Of a stretch of DNA of 64,000 nucleotides, positions 52,656-60,705 are shown in pieces. Position 1 is the stretch's first letter, and every line of letters starts with the position of its first letter. Under the pieces are notes generated by a model. That model saw only the letters and a program-made list of their open reading frames with translations, did not search any database and had not been told where the DNA came from. Both the position numbers and the translations under genes were made by a program. Source of the stretch: Herbidospora sakaeratensis (GTDB lineage: Bacteria > Actinomycetota > Actinomycetes > Streptosporangiales > Streptosporangiaceae). The stretch spans positions 240,363-304,362 of the forward strand of contig NZ_BBXC01000009.1 of NCBI RefSeq assembly GCF_001570525.1. Reading direction: 5' to 3'.

Positions 52656-53311
52656 CCCCGCGCTCGGCCGAAGAGATCCGCGGCTACCTCGTCGCCCAGC
52701 TCAACGACGCGCTGCGCCGACCCGGCCTGTACGGCAACGAGATCGCCCTCCACGTCTTGTTCGACCACTACGCCTACGTGGAAGGCCGGGAGGACGTGTG
52801 GAAAGCGGAGATCGAAGCGATGCGCGAGCGGGGGGCCTTCGCGCCGACCGGCGTGCAGGGAGCGATCAGGTACGTCTTCGGCATCCCTGACGGAGAGCCC
52901 GCGGATGAGCACGCGGTGGCCTCGGTCTACGCGGAGTTCGCGAGATCCCAGGGGTGGTTGCGGACGGATCGGTCGCTGACCGCCGACGAGTACGCGTCGA
53001 TGCGCGACGACCTGGCGGTCGTGTGCGACGGCGACCGGACGTTCACCGAGGTGCGGGACAGGTTCGGCGTGCCTTCGGTGTTCATCGGCGGAAGCAATTC
53101 CCGTTTCGGGAAGACCCTCGGCTATTGCTCCGAAGACGTTGCCGACCCCATGGTCTTCTTCCACTTCTGGAACGGACGCGGCCCCGCAGGCGAATGGGCC
53201 ATGTATGAGGAACCGGCCCTGTTGGCGGCCCGCTGCGGCACCGGCAGGTTCGGCGACACCTTCACCTTCACCCCGATCGGCGCAAGCCGGACGAACCTGA
53301 AACTCTCCTGA
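52652..53311 (+). CDS. Unknown protein coupled to the flotillin-ATPase operon
   Basis: 219 residues; the ATG overlaps the giant ATPase stop (ATGA), so it is the fourth gene of that operon. Soluble, no signal peptide or membrane helix. N-terminal helical part (RSAEEIRGYLVAQLNDALRRPGLYGNEIALHVLFDH, in part) then a mixed region with GGSNSRFGKTLGY and a C-terminal beta segment. No family is recognised. It may be the system's effector, adaptor or immunity-like subunit; no evidence separates these. Confidence 0.75.
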   Translation: MTPRSAEEIRGYLVAQLNDALRRPGLYGNEIALHVLFDHYAYVEGREDVWKAEIEAMRERGAFAPTGVQGAIRYVFGIPDGEPADEHAVASVYAEFARSQGWLRTDRSLTADEYASMRDDLAVVCDGDRTFTEVRDRFGVPSVFIGGSNSRFGKTLGYCSEDVADPMVFFHFWNGRGPAGEWAMYEEPALLAARCGTGRFGDTFTFTPIGASRTNLKLS

Positions 53312-53330
53312 CGGCACCCCCGAACGCGCC

Positions 53331-56300
53331 CTACTTCTTTCCTTTCGGCGGACGACGCTTGCCCGCCTTTCCTCCGCCGAACAGGAAAGCTTTGATGCGC
53401 TCCTTGATGCCCTTCTGTTCTCCGCTCAGATTGCTCGGCGGTTCTTTGGACAACCAGGACAAGTACTGAAGGATGATCGCCTTCTGCGCGTTCGCTTCAT
53501 GAGGTGAGGAGAAGACGGAGGCCAACTCCATCGCCATCTTCGACGTCAGCGGGTTCTTCTTGCCGTGGGCGCGCAGGCTGATCTCCAGGGCCTCTCGAAG
53601 CAGCAAGCGGGCATCAGCCGTCTCTTCCAGAGCATTGAGGGTGGAGGCGAGGTTGACAATCGCGTTGAGGGTGTCGGGGTGTTCGTCGCCGAGGATGCGT
53701 TTGCGGGCGGTGAGGACGTGTTCTTGGATGGTGCGGGCTTCGCCGAATTCGCCCAATGCGCGGAGGGTGGCGGCGAGTTGGCTGTTTGCGCTGATGGTGT
53801 GGGGGTGTTCGTCGCCGAGGATGCGTTTGCGGGCGGTGAGGACCTGTTCTTCGATGGTGCGGGCTTCGCGGAATTCGCCCAATGCGCGGAGGGTGGCGGC
53901 GAGGTGGGCGTTCGCGTTGAGGGTGTCGGGGTGTTCGTCGCCGAGGATGCGCTTGCAGGCGGTGAGGACCTGTTCTTCGATGGTGCGGGCTTCGCGGAAT
54001 TCGCCCAATGCGCGGAGGGTGGCGGCGAGGTGGCCGTTTGCGTTGATAGTTAAGGGGTGTTGGTCGCCGAGGATGCGCTGACTTGCGGCGAGGACGTGTT
54101 CTTGCATGGTGCGGGCTTCGCGGAACTCGCCCAATGCGCGGAGGGCGGAGGCGAGGTTGGCGTTCGCGTTGAGGGTGTCGGGGTGTTCGTCGCCGAGGAT
54201 GCGTTTGCGGGTGGTGAGGACGTCTTCTTCCATGGTGCGGGCTTCGTGCAACTCGCCCAATGCGCGGAGGGTGATGGCGAGATCGGCCTTGGCGATGAGG
54301 GTGTGGTGGTGTTCCTCGCCGAGGATGCGTTTGCGGGCGGTGAGGACGTGTTCTTGGATGGTGCGGGCTTCGCCGAATTCGCCCAATGCGAGGAGCGTGG
54401 CGGCAAGGTTGGCGTTCGCGTTGAGGGTGTCGGGGTGTTCGTCGCCGAGGAGTCGGCAGCGTGTCTCCACAACACGTTCTTCCAGAGCGCGGGTCTTTCG
54501 GTATAGCCCGGCCGCACGTATTAGCGTCCCCTGATAGGCCACGGCAGTGACGGTTTCCAGGTCCTCTTCTCCGAGTATCGCAGTGAAGGCGTCGACAAGT
54601 TCGTTCTGCACTTCGGTGGCCTGTGCCCAGTGGCCTTGCAGATAGAGCGCCTCGACGAAATCGCGGCCGGCTCGCAGGGTGTCCACATCATGCGCCCCGA
54701 GCTGCTCAATCCTGGCTCGATAGACTTCTTCTTGCGCTTGCCGCGCCCCGTGAACGTCGCCTCGGGCCAGCAGGATCAGACCTTGCGTGTTACGGCAGCG
54801 AAGATAGTCGGGAAGCCGCCTGGCCGAGGTCAGAGCATCCTCGACGACCGATGCCGCACGCTCCAGTCGCCCGCGAGCGAGGAGATAGCGGGCGATCCGA
54901 TCCAGCAGGTCACTTGTTTTAGTGATATCGGCTTCGAACCGCTGAGCGTGCCCGGCACTGGCGAGCGCGTGGGCGAGCATCGTCTCGCAGGCAGGCCAGG
55001 AAGCAGGGATGCCGACCTCGCTGGGGAACATGGTGTTCATCGCGTCGAGGGCGATTTCCGCCCAGCGTGGTTGGTCGGCACCGAGTTCGGTTCGGGTGAC
55101 GGCTTGCACCATCCGATGTATAGACATCAGGCCGTCGCCGGTCTTGGCCAGGGAGTATTCGCCGAGAGCCTTCGTCGCCGCGAGTCGCTTGAACGGATCC
55201 TCCAGTACCTCCGTCAACTCGGCAGGCATGCCCCCTACTGGGACGAGTTGGTCGAGCGGGATCGCTTCTGCCCCGAGGAAGGCGGCAAGGCGGAAGAGAG
55301 CTACGGCGGCCGGTGAGCGATCTGCCAGGCGGTCGAAGGACACCCGCCACGTCGAAGCGATCGTCTCTTGGTGATTGCCCGCCGCGAAGAGGGCCGGTGA
55401 CTCCTTGCGGAGGTGGTCGAGGTATTCGGCAGCCGACATCCCGTCGGCGATGACACTCGCCGCCTGAGCCAAGGCCAGCGGAAGACACCCCAGAGCCTCC
55501 GCCAGCTCCGCCGCGGTGTCCGGGTCGGACACCCGGCCCCACTGCCTCAGATACTCCACCGCTGCGGGAACGGTCACCACGTCGAGGTGTCGCGCCTGCG
55601 CATGAGGCCACTCCGGCCTTCGGGAAGTTATGAGCACATGGCCGGTCAACTTGTCCGGAAGGAGTGGAAGCAGTTCCTTCGGGTCCTCGGCGTTGTCGAA
55701 GATCAATAACCAGTTCTTCCGCCCCCGCAGCGATTGGCGCAGGGCCGCGATGGCCTGGTCGTCGGTGTCGAACGGCAGGCCCAGTTCCTTCGCCAGCTCG
55801 ACGTAGTCGCCCCGCAGCGTGGCCGGGTCTTCGGCGCGGATCCACCAGACCAGGTCATAAGACCCGCCATGCCGGAACGCGTATTCGATGGCCACCTGGG
55901 TCTTCCCCAGCCCGCCCAACCCGGTGATCGCCTGGATGGCCGACGCCCTCAGGTCCCGATGCAGATCCGCGAGGAGTTCGTCGCGCCCGGTGAAACGCGG
56001 GTCGGAGCGATGCCCCCGGAGTTCCCACACCTCCTGCTCCGCACCGGGAAAACGCACCGGCTTCGCCGACTTGTTGGGAAAGCCGGCCCGTGCGACCCGT
56101 TCCACCTGACTTTCCACGCCGCCGAGCAGCCGTCGCCGGGCCTCGTTCTCGTCGACGTCGCAGAGGTCGATCGGCTGCAGCGCGGCGACGGACCCCGCCA
56201 CATCACCGTCGCGCAGCCGGATGGGTATCAGGGCCCGTTCCTTGCCCGCCAGTCCCTGGTGCTGAGCCGCCGTGCGCACGAGCGCTTCCGCGTCCTGCTC

Positions 56301-56507
56301 GGAGGACAGGAGGTGGAGGGTGTGGCGGCTGGTGGCCAGCGCCTTGTCGATCTCTTCTAGGCGGTTGTGGCCCGGCCGGATGTCCCACGCGGTCAGGATC
56401 ACCCCGTATCCCGCCTTCTCCAGTTCGCACGCGATCCATTCCGCCCAGGCCACGTCGTCGTCGGCGTGGTGGATGAAGAAGTCTCGGGTGTACTCCGGGT
56501 CAGGCAA
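53331..56507 (-). CDS. TIR-NB-ARC-TPR (NLR-like, FxSxx-TPR-type) protein
   Basis: 1058 residues from a TTG at 56507 (GGGAG five bases upstream; the start lies 8 bases inside the end of the TIR gene). Residues about 8-130: TIR-like domain (DFFIHHADDDVAWAEWIACELE). Residues about 165-440: NB-ARC with P-loop GLGGLGKTQ (Lys202), NWLLIFDNAED, HVLITSRRPEW and GCLPLALAQ. Residues about 560-1000: helical repeats, ending in seven 42-residue TPR/kinesin-light-chain-type units with ILGDEHPDTLNA. The TIR catalytic Glu is not found at the expected place. A lysine-rich tail ends the protein. The frame runs open upstream to 58724, but that is antisense to other genes. Confidence 0.88.
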   Translation of the reverse strand: MPDPEYTRDFFIHHADDDVAWAEWIACELEKAGYGVILTAWDIRPGHNRLEEIDKALATSRHTLHLLSSEQDAEALVRTAAQHQGLAGKERALIPIRLRDGDVAGSVAALQPIDLCDVDENEARRRLLGGVESQVERVARAGFPNKSAKPVRFPGAEQEVWELRGHRSDPRFTGRDELLADLHRDLRASAIQAITGLGGLGKTQVAIEYAFRHGGSYDLVWWIRAEDPATLRGDYVELAKELGLPFDTDDQAIAALRQSLRGRKNWLLIFDNAEDPKELLPLLPDKLTGHVLITSRRPEWPHAQARHLDVVTVPAAVEYLRQWGRVSDPDTAAELAEALGCLPLALAQAASVIADGMSAAEYLDHLRKESPALFAAGNHQETIASTWRVSFDRLADRSPAAVALFRLAAFLGAEAIPLDQLVPVGGMPAELTEVLEDPFKRLAATKALGEYSLAKTGDGLMSIHRMVQAVTRTELGADQPRWAEIALDAMNTMFPSEVGIPASWPACETMLAHALASAGHAQRFEADITKTSDLLDRIARYLLARGRLERAASVVEDALTSARRLPDYLRCRNTQGLILLARGDVHGARQAQEEVYRARIEQLGAHDVDTLRAGRDFVEALYLQGHWAQATEVQNELVDAFTAILGEEDLETVTAVAYQGTLIRAAGLYRKTRALEERVVETRCRLLGDEHPDTLNANANLAATLLALGEFGEARTIQEHVLTARKRILGEEHHHTLIAKADLAITLRALGELHEARTMEEDVLTTRKRILGDEHPDTLNANANLASALRALGEFREARTMQEHVLAASQRILGDQHPLTINANGHLAATLRALGEFREARTIEEQVLTACKRILGDEHPDTLNANAHLAATLRALGEFREARTIEEQVLTARKRILGDEHPHTISANSQLAATLRALGEFGEARTIQEHVLTARKRILGDEHPDTLNAIVNLASTLNALEETADARLLLREALEISLRAHGKKNPLTSKMAMELASVFSSPHEANAQKAIILQYLSWLSKEPPSNLSGEQKGIKERIKAFLFGGGKAGKRRPPKGKK
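53571..54452 (-). repeat. Seven tandem 126-bp coding repeats in the NLR-like gene
   Basis: Units of exactly 126 bp (42 codons) start at 54452, 54326, 54200, 54074, 53948, 53822 and 53696 on the minus strand. Middle units differ at only a few bases; the seventh has drifted. They are in the TPR/KLC-like part of the gene, so the array can shrink or grow by whole units without a frameshift. Confidence 0.9.
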
Positions 56508-56952
56508 GGGGGCTCCCGGGGAATCTCGGATCACGTCGTTCTCGGGGCACGGAATCGGCCACGCCCGCGAGCAGCCGGCGGCGGGCCTCGTCTTCGTCCA
56601 CGCCCGCCACGTCGATGTAGACCACCGGACCGAGCAGCGGCCCCGGGTCGCATTCGGCCACCCTGACCGGGATGAACGAGCGCGGCCGGCCGAGCAGCGT
56701 CTGGCGGTAGGCCGCCGTCCATTCGGCGCGGGTGAAGAGGGAGGCCAGGTAGTGGGGGGACAACACGCCCAGGGTCCGGCGACAGGTCGACAGGGCGTCG
56801 TCCATGGCCGCCATGAAGTTGTCTCCGGGCAGGAAGTTCCACGCCTGGATGACGGTCGTGTGGCCGGCCTTCTCCAGGGTTTCGGCGACCCAGGTCGCCC
56901 AAGCCTCGTCCTTGTGGTTGTACGTGATGAAGAAATCCCGCTGCTCCACCAT
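56500..56952 (-). CDS. Stand-alone TIR-domain protein
   Basis: 150 residues: DFFITYNHKDEAWATWVAETLEKAGHTTVIQAWNF, in part, then SPHYLASLFTRAEWTAAYRQ with Glu77 as the probable NADase catalytic residue (the AEW motif of TIR_2), and RSFIPVRVAECDPGPLLGPVVYIDV. Bacterial TIRs of this type cleave NAD or make cyclic-ADP-ribose isomers, often when triggered by a defence sensor. ATG 56952 follows GGAGGA by 8 bases. It is upstream of and overlaps the NLR-like gene by 8 bases, so the sensor-plus-effector reading is natural but not proven. Confidence 0.87.
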   Translation of the reverse strand: MVEQRDFFITYNHKDEAWATWVAETLEKAGHTTVIQAWNFLPGDNFMAAMDDALSTCRRTLGVLSPHYLASLFTRAEWTAAYRQTLLGRPRSFIPVRVAECDPGPLLGPVVYIDVAGVDEDEARRRLLAGVADSVPRERRDPRFPGSPLA

Positions 56953-57047
56953 CGGACCGATCCTCCACTGACGATGAGATGATCCCTGGGCAACATACCG
57001 TGACGTACCACGCGGTTCAGGCACGTTGACGGGGGCAGCCGACGTCC

Positions 57048-58697
57048 ATGCGCTTTCACGCACTGGCATGTGACTACGACGGCACCCTCGCCGCCGACGG
57101 CCGCGTCGACGACGGCGTCGTCGAGGCGCTCGACCGGCTGGCCCGCTCGGGCCGGCGGCTGATCCTGGCGACCGGACGTCACCTCGACGACCTGCTCGAC
57201 GTCTTCCCCCGCCTCGACCTGTTCGACCGCGTCGTCGCCGAGAACGGCGCGCTGCTCTACCGGCCGGAGGAGCGGGAACGGGTGCTGCTCGCCGAGCCGC
57301 CGCCGACCGCGTTCGTCGAGCGGCTGCGTGCGGCCGGGGTCGAGCCGCTGCACGTCGGCGAGGGTGTCGTCGCCACGTGGCAGCCGCACGAGGGCACCGT
57401 GCTCGACGTCATCCGGGACCTCGGGCTGGAGTTGCAGATCGTCTTCAACAAGGGCGCCGTCATGGTGCTGCCGCCCGGCGTCAACAAGGCGACCGGGCTC
57501 GCCGTCGCGCTCGCGGAGCTCGGGCTGTCGGCGCACAGCGTCGCCGGGGTGGGGGACGCCGAGAACGACCACGCCTTCCTCGCCGTCTGCGAGTGCGCGG
57601 TCGCCGTCGACGGCGCGCTCCCCGCGCTGAAGGAGAGGTGCGATCTGGTCGTCGGCGACGTGCCCGAACTCGTCCGGCTGATGGTGGACGAGGACCTCGC
57701 GCACGTCCCGCTCGACCGGCACGACATCCTGCTCGGCGACGACGTCACGGTCAGGGCCCACGGCGAGCGCATCCTGATCGCCGGGCCCTCGCACAGCGGG
57801 AAGTCGACCGTCGCGGCGGCGCTGGTCGAGCGCATCCATGAGGCGGGCTACCAGATCTGCCTCGTCGACCCCGAGGGCGACTACGCCGAAGGGCTCGGCG
57901 ACGCCGTCGTCCTCGGCGACCCGCGGCGTGCCCCTACGCACGACGAGGTGCTGCAGATCGTCGGTGACGCCTCCAGGAGCGTCGTGGTCAACCTGCTCGG
58001 CGTGCCCATCGACGACCGGCCCGGTTACTTCGAGGAGCTGGTCATGCGGGTCGGGGCCGTGTGGGGGCGGGCCGGGCGGCCGCACTGGCTGGTGATCGAC
58101 GAGGCGCACCACCTGCTGCCCGACGGCTTCGACCCGCAGTCGACGGCCGCGCTGGGGGCTCTGCTGGCCATCACCGTGCATCCCGATTCGCTCAGCGCGC
58201 CGGTGCTGGGGGAGTTCACCGCCGTCATCGCCGTGGGGGCCGAGCCCGGGGGCGTCCTGGACGCCTTCAGCCGGGCCGAGCGTCCCGGCGTCCCGGACGA
58301 ACTGGAGACCGGTGAACTGCTGCTCTGGCGGCCGGGCGAGGATCCCGTCCAGGTGCGGCTGACCCCGTCGCGGAACGAACGCCGCCGCCACATCCGGAAG
58401 TACGCCGCCGGCACACTGGGCGATGACTCCAGCTTCTACTTCCGCGGGCCCGGCGACCGGCTCGATCTCAAGGCCGACAACCTCGACCTGTTCCTCCGGC
58501 TGGGCGAGGGCGTCGACGAGGACACCTGGCAGTTCCACCGCCGGCAGGGCGACTACTCGCGCTGGATGGCCGAGTGCGTCAAGGACGAGGAACTCGCCGC
58601 CGCCGTCGCCGAGGTCGAGCGGTCGGACGACGGCGTGGACGCCGGCCGGACGCGCATCAGAGAACTGGTCGAGGAGCGCTACACGGCCCCCGAATGA
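57048..58697 (+). CDS. HAD phosphatase (Cof type) fused to HerA/DUF87-like ATPase
   Basis: 549 residues. Residues about 1-215 are a Cof-type HAD: Asp9-Tyr-Asp11-Gly-Thr motif I, motif II ILATGRH, motif III Lys in PGVNKATGL, motif IV GVGDAENDHAF. Residues about 235-480 form a P-loop ATPase: Walker A GPSHSGKST (Lys252), and LVIDEAHHLLP (Asp351-Glu352), like the DUF87/HerA class. C-terminal tail to 549. The first part would remove a phosphate; the second would couple ATP hydrolysis to moving DNA or a protein. Divergent from the TIR gene, about 95 bp apart, so may belong to that locus. Confidence 0.88.
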   Translation: MRFHALACDYDGTLAADGRVDDGVVEALDRLARSGRRLILATGRHLDDLLDVFPRLDLFDRVVAENGALLYRPEERERVLLAEPPPTAFVERLRAAGVEPLHVGEGVVATWQPHEGTVLDVIRDLGLELQIVFNKGAVMVLPPGVNKATGLAVALAELGLSAHSVAGVGDAENDHAFLAVCECAVAVDGALPALKERCDLVVGDVPELVRLMVDEDLAHVPLDRHDILLGDDVTVRAHGERILIAGPSHSGKSTVAAALVERIHEAGYQICLVDPEGDYAEGLGDAVVLGDPRRAPTHDEVLQIVGDASRSVVVNLLGVPIDDRPGYFEELVMRVGAVWGRAGRPHWLVIDEAHHLLPDGFDPQSTAALGALLAITVHPDSLSAPVLGEFTAVIAVGAEPGGVLDAFSRAERPGVPDELETGELLLWRPGEDPVQVRLTPSRNERRRHIRKYAAGTLGDDSSFYFRGPGDRLDLKADNLDLFLRLGEGVDEDTWQFHRRQGDYSRWMAECVKDEELAAAVAEVERSDDGVDAGRTRIRELVEERYTAPE

Positions 58698-58717
58698 CCC
58701 CGGGTCATGATGATCAC

Positions 58718-59668
58718 ATGGCATTGACGACGAGTTTCACGCAGTTGGTCGGGGTGCGGCAGCCGATCGTGTCCGCGCCGATGGCCTTCTCGGCCGGTGG
58801 CGAGCTGGCGGCGGCCGTCTCACGCGGGGGCGGGTTCGGGTTGGTGGGCGGCGGGTTCGGCGCGCGCGACTGGCTGGAGCGGGAGCTGCCGATCGTCGCC
58901 CACAGCACCCGCGAGCCGTGGGGCGTCGGCTTCGTCTGCTGGGCCGCCGAGGTCGCCGGGGTCGAGTACGCCCTGGAGTACAACCCTGCCGCGGTCCTGC
59001 TGTCGTTCGGCGACCCCACCCCGTTCCTGCAGCCGATCAGGCGGGCCGGGGCGCTGCTGATGATCCAGGTCACCGACCTGGCCGAGGCCCGCCAGGCCCT
59101 CGACGCCGGGGCCGACGTCATCGTCGTCCAGGGCACCGAGAGCGGCGGTCACGGCGCGCGGCGGGGCCGGTCGACGTTCCCCTTCGTGCCGGCGGTGGCC
59201 GACCTGGCGGGCGACACGCCGGTGCTGGCCGCCGGGGGCATCGCCGACGGGCGCGGGGTGGCCGCCGCGCTGGTGCTCGGCGCGTCCGGGGCGCTGCTGG
59301 GCACCCGCTTCCAGGCCACCGCCGAGGCGATCGTCGACCCGGCGATCACCCGGGCGATCGTGGAGAGCCACGGCGGCCAGACGGCGCGCAGCAGCGTGCT
59401 CGACATCGTCAAGGGCATCGACTGGCCCGAGAAGTACGACGGCCGGAGCCTCGCGCACCCGTACATCGACCGATGGCACGGCCGAGAGGACGAGCTCACC
59501 GGAGAGACGAGGCAGACGGCCCGGGACGAGATGGCCCGGGGCGCCGCGCCTCCGGCGGTCTGGGCGGGCGAGGCGGTCGACCTGATCGGCGACCTGCCCT
59601 CGGCCGAGGACCTCGTCGCCGCCCTGGCCGCGCAGGCCGAACAGGCGCTGGACCGGGTCGGGCGCTAA
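58718..59668 (+). CDS. Nitronate monooxygenase family (2-nitropropane dioxygenase-like)
   Basis: 316 residues, FMN-dependent TIM barrel. Motifs PIVSAPMAFSAGG, VVQGTESGGHGARRG and AAGGIADGRGVAAALVLGASGALLGTRF, in pieces, are the FMN-phosphate and active-site segments. The His in GGHGA is the likely catalytic base. The family oxidises nitronates or propionate-3-nitronate. ATG 58718 gives a 316-residue protein of normal length and lies 21 bases after the HAD-ATPase stop, so co-transcription is possible. Confidence 0.9.
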   Translation: MALTTSFTQLVGVRQPIVSAPMAFSAGGELAAAVSRGGGFGLVGGGFGARDWLERELPIVAHSTREPWGVGFVCWAAEVAGVEYALEYNPAAVLLSFGDPTPFLQPIRRAGALLMIQVTDLAEARQALDAGADVIVVQGTESGGHGARRGRSTFPFVPAVADLAGDTPVLAAGGIADGRGVAAALVLGASGALLGTRFQATAEAIVDPAITRAIVESHGGQTARSSVLDIVKGIDWPEKYDGRSLAHPYIDRWHGREDELTGETRQTARDEMARGAAPPAVWAGEAVDLIGDLPSAEDLVAALAAQAEQALDRVGR

Positions 59669-60705
59669 ACCGGCGCGGCCCGCCACGACTCCAGGACCGC
59701 GTCGATGCGGTCGCGGATCTGGGCGCGGGCCGTCATCCGGGGCACGCCCTTCATCAGCAGTTCGTCGTAGGCCGTGTCCCTGTGCCGGACCGACGCCACC
59801 ACCGCCAGCGTGATCACCGACTCGTCGAGGACCTTGGCCGCCGACGTGCGGCCCACGCGGCCGCTGCCGCGCACCGCCGCGTGGGCGGCGATCTCGTCGG
59901 CGCGGGGGCAGCCGGGGAACAGCCGCCGGATCTCGGCCGCCATCCGGCCCTGGAACTCGACGTCCTGGTGGGCGCGGCGGTCGGCGTCGCGGTCGCGGCG
60001 GCGGGCGCGCAGTTCCTCGTCCTCCAGGCAGAGGTCTTCGGCGCGGGCGAGCGCGGCCTCCTCGATGAGGACGCCGCGGCGTTCGAAGCGCTTGCGCCGG
60101 GAGTTGTACTCGACGACCACGGCCGACAGGCCGCTCTCCTTCTTGGCCCGGCGGCTGAGGGCCGCATTGCCGGCCGGGAGCATCACCAGATGGTCCATGT
60201 CGGCGCAGGTCAGGCAGTAGGGGGAGGCGTCTTCCATGATCAGGTAGGGGCCGGTGTCGCGGCAGCCGGCGCAGCGCCACGGCTCCTGGGGGACCAGCAC
60301 CCGCAGGTCGGGCGGGCGGTTCTGGGTCTCGGTCAGGCGGCGGCGGCGCGCGTCGGACATCGCCGGGCTGATCCACTGCCGGTGGAAGCTGCGCTCCTGC
60401 TCCTCCGAGCCGTCGCGGGTGAAGCGCAGCGCCGAGCGGTCGCGGCTGCCCGAGACGTACGCGGTCTCCCCGGCGATCAGGCCCTTGTCGCCCGCCCACT
60501 CGGCCAGCAGCGCCGCCGCGTCGGTCATGCGGGCGGCGTCGACGGCGGCGAGTTCCTCCAGGGAGCCGGCCCGCCCCTGCCGCCAGCTCTCGACGTGGCG
60601 GTGGTGCACCCACCGCAGGCCCGTCAGCACGTCGACGACCGTCACGTATTTGCGGGTCGCCAGTGCGATCTCGGCCGCTTCCGCGACCCGTCGTCCGAGT
60701 CTCAT
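59665..60705 (-). CDS. DUF2293 protein with a zinc-ribbon-like segment
   Basis: 346 residues. Residues about 145-180 contain two Cys pairs (CAGC and CLTC) resembling a treble-clef zinc site. The C-terminal 90 residues are DUF2293: FPGCPRADEIAAHAAVRGSGRVGRTSAAK (in part), VRHRDTAYDELL, and ARAQIRDRIDAVL. Function unknown; nucleic-acid binding is possible through the zinc site. The stop overlaps the nitronate monooxygenase stop by 4 bases; the start overlaps the next gene by 4 bases. Confidence 0.8.
   Translation of the reverse strand: MRLGRRVAEAAEIALATRKYVTVVDVLTGLRWVHHRHVESWRQGRAGSLEELAAVDAARMTDAAALLAEWAGDKGLIAGETAYVSGSRDRSALRFTRDGSEEQERSFHRQWISPAMSDARRRRLTETQNRPPDLRVLVPQEPWRCAGCRDTGPYLIMEDASPYCLTCADMDHLVMLPAGNAALSRRAKKESGLSAVVVEYNSRRKRFERRGVLIEEAALARAEDLCLEDEELRARRRDRDADRRAHQDVEFQGRMAAEIRRLFPGCPRADEIAAHAAVRGSGRVGRTSAAKVLDESVITLAVVASVRHRDTAYDELLMKGVPRMTARAQIRDRIDAVLESWRAAPV

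Noticed and set aside
53571-54452. CRISPR-like regular repeats
   Set aside because: The period is 126 bp, repeats have no unique spacers, and they are translated as TPR units inside one open frame.
56508-58724. Continuation of the minus-strand NLR frame up to 58724 (a 1797-codon open frame)
   Set aside because: Beyond 56507 it runs antisense to the HAD-ATPase gene, whose domains are clear, and it overlaps the TIR gene in another frame. High GC keeps such frames open.
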